Below, piece after piece: positions 36,179 through 49,530 of a stretch of 64,000 nt of DNA (position 1 is its first letter; every line of letters begins with the position of its first letter). The stretch is from Diorhabda sublineata (taxonomy: Eukaryota; Arthropoda; Insecta; Coleoptera; Chrysomelidae), in assembly GCF_026230105.1 (NCBI RefSeq), contig NC_079483.1, positions 6,813,312 to 6,877,311 on the forward strand, read 5' to 3'. A model generated the notes under the pieces. The model had not been told where the DNA came from and did not search any database. It saw only the letters and a list, made by a program, of their open reading frames with translations. The position numbers were made by a program, and so were the translations under genes.

Positions 36179-36599
36179 TATATACGAATTCTTAGAATGG
36201 AAAATTGTTTGGTTGGTAGTAAAAACATCCGAATCCATTGAAATATTGAAAGTCGAAAAACGTAGATAAAAATAGTTTGTATCACATTCAATTGCGTAGT
36301 TTAAACGAAAACAAATATTTTTCATGAAACTACATTCAATTTTATATATTTTCTTTTTACAGAAATTTCCGTTTTCCAAATAAATTATTAGGAATCCGAT
36401 TTGCGATGTAAATTAATTCATTTGTTCAACTTCTATCGAGTCATTGATACAGTCGTGAACAAAAAAAAACGACCCAAACGGCTATACTGTAATCGCTAGT
36501 CATTCCCCAAAAAAAAACTTTCTACGTTTGTTTTAATATGTAGACATAAGACGCGTGTAATTTCCCCAATTTCTGCACAATGTAAATCGATTTCTGGGC

Positions 36600-36790
36600 T
36601 TTACCAGACCACTGAATACACTGTTCACACCAACACTCATAATTTCAGTGTTTGACGCTAGTTTCGACGAGACCGAAGACAGTTTACACCACAACTACAC
36701 CAACACTCATTATTACACTGTTTGAGGCGCGTTTCGATAACCAAATTATCGTCTTCAGAGACTAAAAGGTTCCAGAAATTCCAACTTAGT
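36600..36790 (-). repeat. Penelope-type terminal repeat, minus orientation, ribozyme-like core degraded
   Basis: The minus strand reads AGTCTCTGAAGACGATAATT then TGGTTATCGAAACGCGCC, followed by GTGTAATAATGAGTGTTGG. A second shorter copy follows (GGTCTCGTCGAAACTAGCG then AATTATGAGTGTTGG). The same sentence occurs in plus orientation at 61235-61390 and 63685-63825. In this copy the GUC that would follow the GCGC loop has become CUC, so a hammerhead would be inactive. Confidence 0.6.
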
Positions 36791-38480
36791 TTACCAGACC
36801 TGATGAGGTTCACGAAATTAATTTATATAAAGAAGAGAATAGTAGAAAAGTCGCATTTTCTTCAGGAACGTTTTCCAAGTACATTTTTTTGACGATTTAT
36901 TGACTTATATTTCACACTCTCTAGTTAGAGGTTAAAACAGGGCCTCCACATTCGGTTATAGGTTATGTATCCAGGATCAACACTGGACTCTTCTCGTACA
37001 CAAGAATTTCTTCAAACAAGTTAAGTCTAAAGGGTTTTGCAGTTTCAAGTTTCAGTTCATGAAAACTAAATTTTTTTCATAGCTTGTAAATCCTGTTTTT
37101 AAACCAACAATGATGAAATTCAAAATAAGAAAGGCAACAAAAGCTTTAGAATCCCATACAGTTTTTAAACTAAAATAAATTTTCTTTCGATAGAGAACTT
37201 TAGTACAATGCAGACTGCATCGTTAACGATAGTTTCCCGGGAATCTTTTAGGATTTGACATTTGACAAATATCTAATCAGTTTGCGTTGAATGATTCTAG
37301 TCCTTTGATCAATTTTACTAAAACTTTGATGATCCAAAAGTAGGTTAATTATTAGGTTAACTCCAACGAGTTTCAGAAAAACTATTCAAAGACAAAATGA
37401 CCTTTTAAAACATATAAAAAACCGTCAGTCCACGTGGACTCATCTTTACTGTAATGTAAATACGAAGCTGTCGGAATGCGTATGTATACAATGTCTTCGG
37501 AATATTTTTTTATATAAAAACTCTTCTTTGTAAAACTATTTTACTGTATATAGTATAATTGAGAAAATATTAGGGCCCCATGTACCAAAAACGAATTATA
37601 TCTTTCGAATATTTTAGATTAAAATTAATTTTTCGCCACAATGTCTACCAATGTATAAATTACAAACACCTATCGATGTTTATATTAATTTACAATCTCG
37701 TCAGGTGAGAAAATATACAATAAACCAGGTGCAACATAATATTCATACCGTACATACAATATTAATTAGATACTCACATTCCTTTCGAAAGAGGTACCTC
37801 AAAGGAACTAACAGGTAAATAATTTTTATCTCATAATGGTGATAACATGGAAAAAAAAGTGTTCTTTGGCAGCACTACACCAAATCACTAACTCTCAATA
37901 CTAAAACTCGTTTTACCACTCAACTAACGCACGGAAACTTCAGTTCGAAGATCGAGAACGAAACTGAATAATGTAAATGAATGAACGCGGTCGTCGGGTT
38001 CCCCTCCCAGAAATATTCACTTCAAGTTTTAACTATACGGAGAGAAACGTGGAGGTGCATCTTGAATAACTAGAGGATGATTCACAATTAAAAAAATCGT
38101 TTTTGAATTCTTACTAAAAATACGGTCAAAGTGATGAATAACAAATGACGCGTGATCGTGGTTGTCATGAATATTAGACAACTCGTAACACGGAAAATTA
38201 TACAGCTCGAGATTGGTTGGTTTTCTGTAGTAGTTAGTGAGTTTGTTAAAACAAGAACTGAAGAATTTTCCCATGTAACGAGAAACGGCGACGGTTTCGA
38301 GTGAGGCAATGGATTTTAAGAAGAAATCATTTGGAAGTACTCAGAAATGTCCTTTTTTGTACATAGTTCCGATTTTCTTGATTTTTTTTCTTTATATCGT
38401 CTGTAGTAAGACCTCTAATGTCTAATTTATTTTGAAATGAAAGGTTACTAGTTCTTCAGGTATAGTATACAAGAAACGAA
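36791..38480. other. Intergenic stretch, one ORF of unclear status
   Basis: Mostly AT-rich non-coding. On the minus strand at 38029-38274 an 81-codon open frame starts MGKFFSSCFNKLTNYYRKPT and overlaps a second open frame in another frame. Composition is a little less AT-biased than the surroundings, but no domain is recognisable and there is no splice or homology support. Confidence 0.3.
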
Positions 38481-38499
38481 ATTCCAGAAATCGATGCAC

Positions 38500-38900
38500 A
38501 CAATCCGCATGGAAGCTCACGATAAAGTACGAAGGGAAAATCGCCGATTTCGGATGCGATTATCAACAATAAGCTACTGAAATATCGGAGAATCAGTGTT
38601 AAAGAACTTGTTGATCAGATTTCTAAAGCTTTCAATCACGAAATTAAATAAACTTTCAAAAAAAAAACGTTGGGGTATCGCAGTGTAAGCACTAGTTGTG
38701 CCCCTGTAAGGTTGGGCTTAACCCCCAACGATTATCTCCTATTCCACAAGCTGAATGAACACGTGGCAGGGGCGACGATGAAGTCCAGAGGTCACTCGTT
38801 TCCTCTTTGGAGCCTTTTTCGACCTAGAAATACGAAAACTGTAAAAATGTCTCGAAAAAGTTAGAGAGTACAAAAAATTTGGAAAGTTTATTTTTGTTCC
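38500..38900 (+). pseudogene. Strongly decayed mariner-like transposase
   Basis: Near 38600 the plus strand reads RRISVKELVDQISKAFNHEI, like the second helix-turn-helix of mariner transposases (RxISIRELAEEL.IS.GSxH.IL). Near 38700-38770 it reads APVRLGLTPNDYLLFHKLNE followed by HVAGATM, like the block YSPDLAPNDYHLFPKLKEHLAGKRF with the third catalytic Asp in PND. The middle of the protein is missing. No inverted ends were found. Confidence 0.6.
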
Positions 38901-39379
38901 AACCCTCGTAAATGAAATATTCACTAAGAAACTTTTTTTTAATATCTGACCTTGGGTTTATTCGAAAACGCCGCATTTTCTCTAATGATTTTGTTTAGAA
39001 ACACAGCAAAAAAAATTTCACAAAAATATATCAAACACAACATTATTTCTGTTTTTACCATAATTTTTCATGTTATTTGAATACATCAAATTTTTCTCAC
39101 AGTTTTATTATTATTATATATAAATGGCTTATCAAATTGAGGACATTCTGTATACAAACTTTAATAGTCGTCATTTCCGGTGTCTATATATATCTACGAA
39201 GGTACCTAATTTCAAAGTTAGTGCCAGGTAGTTAGTAGGTACCATCCTTTCTAAGAATTTGAAACAATTAAGTTTTGTATCTTGGTAGTCGGTTTAAAAG
39301 GTATTTCAAACGAGTTCGTATATAAATCACATTCCATTCTACAGATGCAGAGATAGAAGCAGTGAACATTCAAAGAAAT

Positions 39380-40320
39380 TTCTTAATTAAACATATAATT
39401 TTATAAAACCTTATTATTAATATACTAATTCATATAAGTAATAATAGCTAAATGTGAACATACAATATAATTCCTTAAATATGTTTAATTTATTTCTAAA
39501 TAATAAATGACATTCCTTTCTTCTTTTTGACATTAGATGTGACAGTTACCATTAATTTGAATCTACTTTAAATAATATATAGTATAGTTGAACTTCTGCT
39601 ACTTTCCCATAGATGGCACTAGCAGTATTATAATGCTTAAGTGCATGTGATTCTATAAAATATTACATCTAATATAATACTTTATATAAATAATAATAAA
39701 TAGCTGAGCGTGAACATAGATTATAATTCTTAAAACATTTTTAATTCATTTCTAAATAATAAATCACATTCCTTTTTGTCATTAGATATTACAGTTAACA
39801 TTAATTTGAATCTACTTTCCATAACATATAGTATATTTGTACTACTGCTACTTTTTTATAGATGGCATTGGCAGTATTATAATGTTTAAATACATCTAAT
39901 TCTATAAAATATTACAATATATTTATGCATATAAATAATAATAAATAACTTAACGTGAACATACAATATAATGTTACAGTTAACATTAATTTAAAATCTA
40001 CTTTTAATAATATATAGTATGTTTGAACTTCTGCTACTTTTCTATAGATGGCACTGGCATGATTACAATATTTGAATACATATAATTCTATACTATGTTA
40101 CTACTAAAATAATAATTCATATAAATAATAATAAATAACTAAATGTGAACATAAAATATAATTCCTAAAACATTTTTAATTCCTTTCTAAATAATAAATG
40201 ACATTCCTTTGTTTTTTTTGTCGTTAGATGTTACAGTTAACATTAATTTGAATCTACTTTTAATAGATAGTATATTTGAACTTCTGCTATTTTTCTCTAG
40301 ATGGCACGTTTTCTTCAGCA
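39380..40320. repeat. Degenerate ~250-bp tandem repeat carrying ATAGATGGCA
   Basis: About four worn copies, spaced roughly 250, 185 and 257 bp. Each contains ACAGTTAACATTAATTTGAA, TATAGTATATTTGAACTTCTG, CTACTTTTCTATAGATGGCA and ATATAAATAATAATAAAT. Non-coding. The AGATGGC words are at about 39611, 39859, 40046 and 40299. Confidence 0.75.
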
Positions 40321-41044
40321 TACGCTCTGAATTTTAAGTTATAAAACTTTATGTAGAATGAAGATAATAATATTTCGAATGTACTTTACAATTAAATTAA
40401 ATGTTCAAAATGACCACCATACACTTCTCATAAATAATCGAGGCGATTTTAGAATTCTCGTACAACATTTTTTATAACCTCAAGAGGTTATTTTGTTACT
40501 TTTTTATAAATCATCTATATTGTCTTGTTTATACTTTTTTTTACCAAATAGCTTTATTTAAGCGAGCACTATTGGGAATAAAAACATTTTTAGTACTGTA
40601 AATTGTAATTTTTGGCTCTATCTACCCCTAGTCTATCTCAAAATTTACGTAGCAACCTACGTAAATATTAGGTTACATATTATTGAAATAAATTGTTTAT
40701 ATATATATACATATATTAGTAATTCAAAAAACATTGTAAAATTATAATAAAATCACTTTTTATTTGATCCTATACGAAACTCAAGGTCGTATTTGTTTGG
40801 AATGTTCAGTACCCCTACTACGTATTCGTAAATTTCGACAACTATCCCAAGTAAACGTTTTCACTTGCAATATGTAAACCATCACGTCAGTCGCAGATTA
40901 ATCTCATAGTGATACCGAGAATTTCGTATTTAGTCTGAGACTTTAAAGGCGATACGGATTTGCTTTAATACATATTTCAATTTACTGTCAAAGTCATATT
41001 AAATTATTGCTGTATTCGTTTCAAATTTATTGATTGAAATTAAA
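40321..41044. other. Upstream region of the unknown three-exon gene
   Basis: AT-rich, no element recognised. The promoter of the gene starting at 41045 is probably here, but no TATA box, initiator or bound site could be chosen with confidence. Confidence 0.3.
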
Positions 41045-44000
41045 ATGTCCAGTAGTACTTCATCTTATTTAGAAACGACGTACAGCCAGGACGAACGTAT
41101 CGGTAAGTATATTTTGATTTGAAATATAAAAATATGCAATAAATATATTTCCTCAAGGTTAATAATAAAGACAGGTCAGTATTCAGGAATAATTTACTCG
41201 ATATTGTATTTTTTAATATATCACAGACTAGGTATTTTTAATTTTTGGGGTCTATAATGTGATAATTACTAAATTTTTGAATCTTTTTAAGGCTTAAAAG
41301 TTCTAGAATATAGAATCTTAGAACGTGTTATTGAGATATAGATCGGATATTTTTCTTTCACACTTTTCATTTGGTTATATTAGGCTAGAAAACTACGTAG
41401 AACTTTGGACTGAAACCTCTTTAGAATTTTGATGCTGGTTGTGGATGGTGCACCATCTCATAACTTCAAATTGGACCCACCAATTAGACCCACAGTTTAT
41501 TGTTGGATTCAAAACAATTTTGTCTGTTAATTTATAATAAAAAATACTGCACAAGCTCATCAATGGCTTCGAAAGTGTTATCCGGCTCTGGTCAATCGCA
41601 AAGAACGTTTTGAATTATCTTTAAATTGACTTGTAGGACTCCGTCATACATAGAACGGGACCCAAAACTGATCCTTGGGGTATTCTCATGGTACATACGA
41701 GTGAAAACACTCGAGAATTTCGTCGATTACGAACCATATTATCCAGTAGCTTTCCTGGGCATTAGAAAAACCTTCTTTTTTCATTAGTCCAGGAAATGAA
41801 TCTCAAAAAAAGCAAAACATTGCATTTTTTTCGTCCTGCATCGATTTGTACAAAAATTTGGGATTTGGCTTTTTGTTTTTTAAGAAAATGAAAGTAGAAT
41901 TTCGTGGAAAAAAATTTATTAACACATACATTTACGTAGATAGTCAATCTGGTTCATTAATTTTATTTTCATCCAAGTCGATGTCGTCTTCGTCGTTTTC
42001 AATTACTGGTGGACTATTATTGATCCGAGCACCCAAAACAAGTGCAGTACAATTAAAATTTTCTGCACAAGCACCCTTTTTTGCATCGGCAAAAAATCAT
42101 CCGTACGGGATGTAATAAACCTCGGTTACATAAATTCAAATTTTTCGAAAAAAAATTATTTTATAAGATAGCTCCTTCATTTTTAGTGATAAAAAGTTCT
42201 TTCGAACATGATTTTGTAGGGCTTTTCAAGAGCTACAAGACTGTGGGAATTAAATTCCTTGATATGCTTAAATTTTTAAATGGGGTGAGTTTATAGGGTT
42301 CGGATAAGGTGATGTCCGTTCATAAATAGAGGTTATATCTCGCCAAATATTCACCGTGTATAAAATCTGCACAGAGGAAAATTTTAGTCATTAAAAAAGC
42401 TATAATTTAGTACTTTATTATTTTTTTCGTATCTCCAGTAGTTTCGGAGATATTTTGAAGCAAAGAGTGAAAAATACGAAATTACACATATATCGTTGGC
42501 AGTTTAAACCCCAATTTTTCTAAAATTACGCATTTTAAATTGGTCAAATTTTTTGAGTGCATAAATAATACATATATAAAAAGAATCACAGAAGGGGGGT
42601 AGTTAGGGGGTTTGTTTTTACCTTTATTTTTCGTAAAAAAGCTGGAACCGACCTTATTTTGATCATAAGTTGCTAAATTTTCATGCTATAATTTTTTTTA
42701 TTTTTCTTCTTATTCTATTTATATATTTTTCCCCGAAAAATGCAAAATTTTCCAGTTGTTTGGTATTGAATGTTTCGAATTATGCATTTAATGAAAAAAT
42801 TGACTATTAACCTTCTATATCTCGGTTCGTGTTAGTTGTAGAAAAATTATAAAAAAAAGGATTTTGTTTGTCTTTCTTAAACCTACAATTTTGTTCTCTA
42901 CAGTTTTTTTGATAAAAAGCAATTTTTTAAAGTTATTGGCAAAAAACTTTTAAAAACGTGGATTTTTCGTCGAAAAACTGTTATTTTCAACCGCAAATAA
43001 CTAGAAAAATATTAGTTTTACGAAGAAAACGTAAAAAACATTTTTTTTTTAGAATTAATTTTCCTTTCGATTCCTACATTCAGAATGTAAAAAATTGATC
43101 GACGGGACGAAAAAATGGCTACTCAAAATGCTTCATTTCTTGGACTACATTGCACTTTTACTAAACTTGAACAATGAACCATTTCTAAGTTTAAAACTGA
43201 TCATTACTACAAGAATTGATCACGTTGTATTACATCGCACCATAAGTTAACCATACTTGTATCTAAGGTTCAAATACTCGTTATTTTTTGTTCGAAATTC
43301 CACGGTGTTGTAGCTGTTGAAATCGTTTCGTTTGTTCCAGAACACCAATTGAAAATATCACGACAAAAAGAAGACCTAGAGCAATCTGAAATAGAACTAC
43401 ATAGAGAACGATATTTCAATTATATATTCACGTCGAAATCACACGACATTTTTAAATTGAAAGGTCTCCATTTCGTCTACGTGAATCACGTTAAAATCAA
43501 ATTTTATTACAAACCCAGCGAATTGGTGAAATACGTAAATTCGAATGTTAAATTTTATTGTCGATTGATGTACCATAAAAAATATCGTTGGTGGAGTTTA
43601 AAAAGCGATTCTTTTCCCGCCAATTACAAATTACGAATCTATTCTTTATTTAATACCGATATTTACGTTAACGACGAAGAAATATGGGAAAACATTTTTA
43701 GAATTTATAAAATATTAGTTAAATGGTCTAAACAAGAAGAAGTGCATAGAATTGAAAAATATGAGGTAAGAATGATCGATACTAAAAAAAAATACGTTCA
43801 CACAAACAATTTTTCATTCCCCATAAATCTAATAGGGTTAAATCACATCATCTAAGTGGCCAATTCTGATAGTACACGACCTTGTAAATCTCATGTAATA
43901 ATTGAAACGTTTCGTGGTCTGTATGATATTTGGTACCTTCTTGTGGAAGCACCCCGAGTTATTAACGTGCTTCGTAGTTCAAGATGATTCGTTGACATCG

Positions 44001-44934
44001 CTGTATATGGTCATCAAGCTTCAGTTTTGGTGTTAATTGCATGAAGACGCAGATTTTTAGTGATTTAGGAAACTTCCTGAAGATTGCGATTCATATTTAC
44101 GACGCCGAATTGAGTTTGTCACAGAAATTCTCACGCGCTGTGTTTGGCGTCTTCAAACGGATCTTGCTTTCCAGAATATCTCTTCATCTAGTTGACGTTT
44201 ATTTTTTTTCGAACTGCTACTGCCAACATTTCATTATATTTGAAAGACGCGTTGTTCTAACCTCAATTTTTCACCCAATCAATTCTCGATTTGTTTTCTA
44301 AAGGTTGTCAATCCTTACGAGTTGTCTCCAACATTTGACTTGGTCAAACAATCACCTGAAGAAGCGGTTGATGCGTTCAAATCAAATGTTTCGAAGGTAC
44401 ATCGATCGCTTCGATAATCGGTTCAAATACCGAGTTCGTTTAATAAAATTACTCAAAATTTTCAAATTTAACGCTTCCTTATATCCCAAGGAACCTTTAG
44501 CAATATAAAATGATGAAGATAATTCCATAATGATATGTAAAAGTCATCTCAGACGTACACGTTCGCGGCGAGCATTTCGAACATCTTCTCGAAAGTTTGT
44601 ATTGTACGTACGCACCCCGTATAATAATTTTTTTTGTAACATATAAACAGAACGTTCCCTCAATTATTTATTAACGAATTTATTGCATTTGATTGTTCCA
44701 TGTCGTAAAATAAATTAATTACAGAAATATCGAAGAGGTTTATTGGAAGATTTGGATTTGGACGCCGATGATTTGGAAATATTTTTTGACGAACACCAAA
44801 AACGTGAATTTATGGCGAAACGAATATCGATTCTTAAAAGAATGATTGTACCTAAAAGACGGAGAGGTCATCGTAAACGAATTCGAATATCTCCTAAAGA
44901 TAATTCGAATGATTCGTACGATTATTCGATTTAA
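41045..44934 (+). CDS. Uncharacterised 230-aa protein, three exons
   Basis: Exons 41045-41102, 43341-43765 and 44725-44934 join with GT..AG introns (G|GTAAGT..TTCCAG and GAG|GTAAG..TTACAG) and agreeing phases. They give 693 nt, so 230 codons and TAA. Long clean open frames and agreeing splice sites in AT-rich DNA make this a believable gene. The N-terminus is Ser/Thr-rich (MSSSTSSYLETTYSQDERI). Residues 20-45 are charged and probably helical. The middle (about 46-160) is rich in Tyr, Phe and Lys (for example KIKFYYKPSELVKYVNSNVK and YHKKYRWWSLKSDSFPANYK). Residues 169-185 are acidic (EDLDLDADDLE) and 199-216 very basic (KRMIVPKRRRGHRKRIRI), a possible nuclear localisation signal. There is no signal peptide and no membrane segment. 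I do not recognise the family. The start could be different if another upstream exon exists. AATAAA words at 44934 and about 45013 could end the transcript. Confidence 0.72.
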
Positions 44935-45227
44935 ATAAATCGTAGTTTCTTTATTGGATGTTCGTATTGATAAATATACGTAATAGTACGGGGGTGCGAT
45001 AAAACAATGAAATAATAAATAAATTAATGAGACCATTAAAAATAAACTTAGGTTACTGTGAACAAGTAATAGGGGCGCGCAGTTTAAACCCTGCATAACT
45101 TTATATCTAAGGGTTGAAAACATAAATTGAAGTAGTCAAAATGTTCGTATTGATTAGCACTTTAAACTATTATAAGATGTATTTCGTTTTTTTTTAAATT
45201 TATATACCTTTAAAACACTACTTTAAA

Positions 45228-45639
45228 AGTACGGTGCTTTTTTTTTTACGAACATTTGTACATTCAAACTTCTCTAACTTCTTAACGGATAATATTTAAA
45301 AGGTGTAGTACATCTCATTTTGAAGCTTAAACGTTAACGTTTAAAATGAGCTGCTTTAAATCATTCTACTTCATGTAGCAACCAAGTAATGACCGATCAA
45401 GTGAAAAAAAAACGTCAATTTTTGGAAAAATTTTGTATAAAATTGACGATAACTTTTCAAATATTGATTTTTTGAAAAAAACTGTGGAGACCTTTATTGT
45501 AGATCTTTTTGAAACAAATCTTTTTTATATGAAACTTTTTTTCATATCTCTTCTTGTTTAAAAGTTATAGCTTTATAAATAATTATATTGTTTATAACAA
45601 ATTAGATTTGCGCTCGGGGCAACCAAAAAATACCGTACT
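45228..45639. mobile_element. Candidate short inverted-repeat element (AGTACGGTA ends)
   Basis: The left end reads AGTACGGTGCTTTTTTTTTT (45228 on). The right end, on the minus strand from about 45639, reads AGTACGGTATTTTTTGG. The 412-bp interior is AT-rich, with a palindromic stretch AAGCTTAAACGTTAACGTTTA near 45330. Target duplication is uncertain (TA-rich on both sides). Proposed as a MITE. Confidence 0.45.
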
Positions 45640-46926
45640 ATATATTAATATTTCAATTTCAATATATTTTCACGAAAAATTATAACTTTTTGTTAATTAT
45701 TTATTTACTCTTAGACTTTTCCAGATTTAATATATATTTCTACATATTGATGTTTATAAATATTCGACTGATACATTGTGATTATTCTATTTATTATAAA
45801 ATATGTATATTGTTGTTGTTAATTAAATATAATTATATTATATTGTCACTTTATTATACCTAATTAAATAAACTGGAAAAACAATAAATAAAATACTGAA
45901 TTTCAAAGAAATAGTTAATGTAGAAGAATCATAGAACTATATTACTTAATAAGTTGTGTAATTGCCACATAGATGGCGTTGTCATTGTCAAAACTGTATG
46001 ACGTTTATATTCACCTGCGTTTTTTATATTGTGAACGTAATTCAAATATACTTATTATGAAATTATTTAGGTCGGAAGCTCTTAAAAATTGGGGTTACTG
46101 TTGAAAAACGTTTATTTTTAGATGAAATATTCTATCAAACAACCAGAGAGTTGGTTATCTATTACTTCAGTCAATTAGTCACAGATGGCGTTGCCATTCT
46201 ATAATCCATATGACGTTTAAGAAGTACCAACTTTCGATTAGTCAAAAAAAATGACACCCATTTAATCGAAGTACTTTTTTTAATTTCAAAACAATTTTGT
46301 GTGTTAATTTATTATTCATATTTTTAATAAAGCTATGAGACACTCCAAACAGATCGACAAAAGGCATTGAGAGTATCAATTTTCCAAAAAGGTGATGCAA
46401 AGAAACTATTTAAACATTAGTTAGTATATACGAAGATGAAAATGATGCAAAAAATATTAATCAGATATACAATCTAATTGAATAAATTCGTTTGGAATTG
46501 TAAAAGCAATCCTGAATATAATAAAAACATAAGAATCAAATTCCACGAGCCTAAATTCGTCTACTACGATTGCAGTCGCCATCTATTGAATGCTATAGTA
46601 GTCAATAATAATTTAAAACGAAACTTGCAATTTTGGACACTAGTGAATAACTTATTAATAGCATATTAATATATTTTACATAGAAAAGAACTCAAGAAAT
46701 TTCTCATAATACTAAAAATCATATCGACATTTTAATATATTTTACTTGTCCGTTTAAATATTGCTAGTGCCACCTATGAATCAAAATCAGAAGCTCAAAT
46801 GATGATTGGATATAATGTAGAATTCCCATTTATGTATAACTGAGATTAAATGCATGTAAATTTTTAAATAATTCCACTTAACTAAATTTTAAATATTATA
46901 ATTTTAAGACACTAGTGCCATTAATA
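45640..46926. other. AT-rich stretch with AGATGGCG words
   Basis: Contains ATAGATGGCGTTG at about 45970, ACAGATGGCGTTG at 46183 (both followed about 20 bases later by TATGACGTTTA) and CGCCATCTATTGAATG near 46577 in the opposite sense. No gene was seen; a 63-codon open frame at 46478-46669 is unsupported. Confidence 0.4.
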
Positions 46927-47960
46927 AAATGAGAGTAGAATAAATGTAAAATGGATGAAAAATGGAGTTCAGTTTATTCTGACATCTTGTTTGAGTAGCG
47001 TGAACTATAAACTCAAATAGGGAAGTTTAAGGTAGTTCTTAACTGTATTCGTAGATGGCGAAACTAGTAGCGAATAATTATGAACAATTACTTATTGTAC
47101 AACGTATAAAATGGTAATTATGAGGTAAATTAATGTAATGTAGTAATGCGAGGAAGTAAAAATCATGATGGTAGTACAAAAAATCATGAAAATTACGCCA
47201 AAAATGTTGGAATAGTACGGAGAAGAGTTGCAGGAAAAGGTAAAGTCGAATAATTTGGAAAACAGAAAACATACTCAAAATTATGAAAATTCTTATATTC
47301 ACGATCGTATTTATTTTCTGAAAATTTGTAGAAATAATAGATGAGTATGTAATGAGAGCAGAAATAATGTAAATTGGATTAAAAATGGAGTTCAGTTTAT
47401 TCTGACATCTTGTTTGAATAGCGTGAACTATGAACTCAAACAGGGGAGTTTAAGATAGTTCTTAACTTTAATTAATAGATGGCGAAACTAGTAGCGAATA
47501 ATTATGAACAATTACTTATTGTACAACGTATAAAATGGTAATTATGAGGTAAATTAATGTAATGTAGTAATGCGAGGAAGTGAAAATCATGATGGTAGTA
47601 CAAAAAATCATGAAAATTACGCCAAAAATGTTGGAATAGTACGGAGAAGAGTTGCAGGAAAAGGTAAAGTCGAATAATTTGGAAAACAGAAAACATACTC
47701 AAAATTATGAAAATTCTTATATTCACGATCGTATTTATTTTCTGAAAATTTGTAGAAATAATAGATGAGTATGTAATGAGAGCAGAAATAATGTAAATTG
47801 GATTAAAAATGGAGTTCAGTTTATTCTGACATCTTGTTTGAATAGCGTGAACTATAAACTCAAACAGGGGAGTTTAAGATAGTTCTTAACTTTAATTAAT
47901 AGATGGCGAAACTAGTAGCGAATAATTATGAACAATTACTTACTGTAAAACGTATAAAAT
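46927..47960. repeat. 424-bp tandem repeat, about 2.4 copies
   Basis: Starts near AAATGAGAGTAGAA and ends where TGGTAATTAT turns into TGGTAATTTATC. Copies two and three are almost identical, including GGCGAAACTAGTAGCGAATA preceded by a TAGAT word, at 47052, 47476 and 47900. The 74-codon minus-strand open frames at 47078-47302 and 47502-47726 arise from the repeat and are hydrophobic and His-rich without recognisable family. Confidence 0.88.
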
Positions 47961-48169
47961 GGTAATTTATCAATATTTATTAAGAAACCACCGAAATTAT
48001 ATCAGAAATTTTAAAAGTTATATTTACGATCCTTAAAAAGTTATTTGATTACTTTGTATACAGAAAAACAACTAGAGTAATAACAAGAAGAGTCGTATTT
48101 AAAGGAAATAAATTTTTTTCCCGAAAAATCATTGAATCGATAAATTTTTTTTCGAAGTATCTATCCTGC

Positions 48170-48400
48170 GAGTCCCTCTCTTGTGGAATCCCAGAAAATA
48201 TACTTACAGCTTCCTTTGCTACATCCTGCACTTTTTCTTTATATCAGCTCGTTTTCCAGGATAGCTCCGTTCAATCCTTCGTTCCAGGTCCTTGAGGGTA
48301 TACCTCGTCTTCTTCTATTCTGCCGTCGTTTATCAGCCAGTTTTTCCATCGATACGTTGAAATGGTATCCACCATGACTTTGTGTATTGTCATTTTTGTG
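48170..48400 (-). pseudogene. RTE-type LINE C-terminal fragment
   Basis: The minus strand reads ADKRRQNRRRRGIPSRTWNE then GLNGAILENELI, stop, KKKCRM, stop, QRKL. This resembles the end of RTE-like LINE proteins (RxRGRPxxTWxExIxEDMxxxxL...DCQDRxxWR). The stops make it a remnant. The short conserved span limits certainty. Confidence 0.45.
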
Positions 48401-49522
48401 TTCCCTGTATATAAAAACAAGATCTATAGGTACTAGTCTTTGGGTCGACGATGGTGGAGAAGACGTGCAATAATAACATTTCATAAATACTTACTATGTA
48501 AAATAATTACACAGGAATATATAAAAAACGTCAAATTAAGTAGCGCGTGTCGAATCTCTAGGAACAGCGTCGCTGACCTGAGAAAAAAATGAGGTAAGTT
48601 AGGAATAGAAGGGGGTGTTATGATGTTAGAAGGATGTAATTTTTCCTAAAACAATTACCGGGTATGTTGAAGAGGATTGAGTTATATAAAAATGTAAATT
48701 CGATTTCCAAACTTCTAGGGGTTGAAATGTTAGTTAAAAGTAATTTTAAATGCGATGCCATAGACAAACTTTTTAGTGAGATACTACAAGAAGTGATTGT
48801 TGATGTTTGGTAGACTTTAGATAGTAGAAATTTGTTGTTTCAGCCACAGTATTTTATAATTCCGATGATGGTTCAATATTATGAAACAAATTCAATATTT
48901 ATTATTCTGATGCAGTAGTTATTCTTTTTTTTTGGAATATTTCGATGAAATATCAGTGCCAAGTTTTAGTTCAACCGATATTTTGAAATTTACGCCGCCT
49001 CTGGTTTATAGCGAGTAGGTACATTTCGTAAAAGAAAAACGACCACATTCTCTTTTCCAATCCTCTCTTTTCGTAGCTGTCAATTTTAACATTTGGAGTG
49101 TTTTTATAGGTGATCAAACGACATATTTCATATTCATATACCTCGTCGTGAAAAGGGTGAAGCTTTTCAAAATATTTTTTGTTCGTTATACCAAAAACAA
49201 ATCATACTAAATGGGCTTTTAATTTGTTTATTTGTTTCTTAGTAAATTCTAAAGACTACCTAATATAACTATAAGGTAGAGAATTGGTTTTCAAATAGAT
49301 CTTAAGTGGTAAAATTCAGTTTTTAAATTTATACAATCAAAACATTGTGTGTGTTTAGTCTACGGAAGCGTTTGGAAAATATTTGACACAAACAACAATC
49401 CAAATGGAAATTATTTATTAAAAAGATAAAAGTAATAGAATTTGTAAGTGATTTTTATGAAATTTTCACGCAAATATGATTAATTTGAGGTATTTGTTTC
49501 TAAAAAAATTGATTATCACGAA
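48401..49522. other. AT-rich stretch without recognised feature
   Basis: No motif or credible coding sequence was seen. Confidence 0.4.
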
Positions 49523-49530
49523 GAAATAGT

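Noticed and set aside
38029..38309. Two overlapping minus-strand open frames as a possible gene
   Set aside because: No domain, no second exon could be linked and the frames overlap; kept only as a remark in the intergenic entry.
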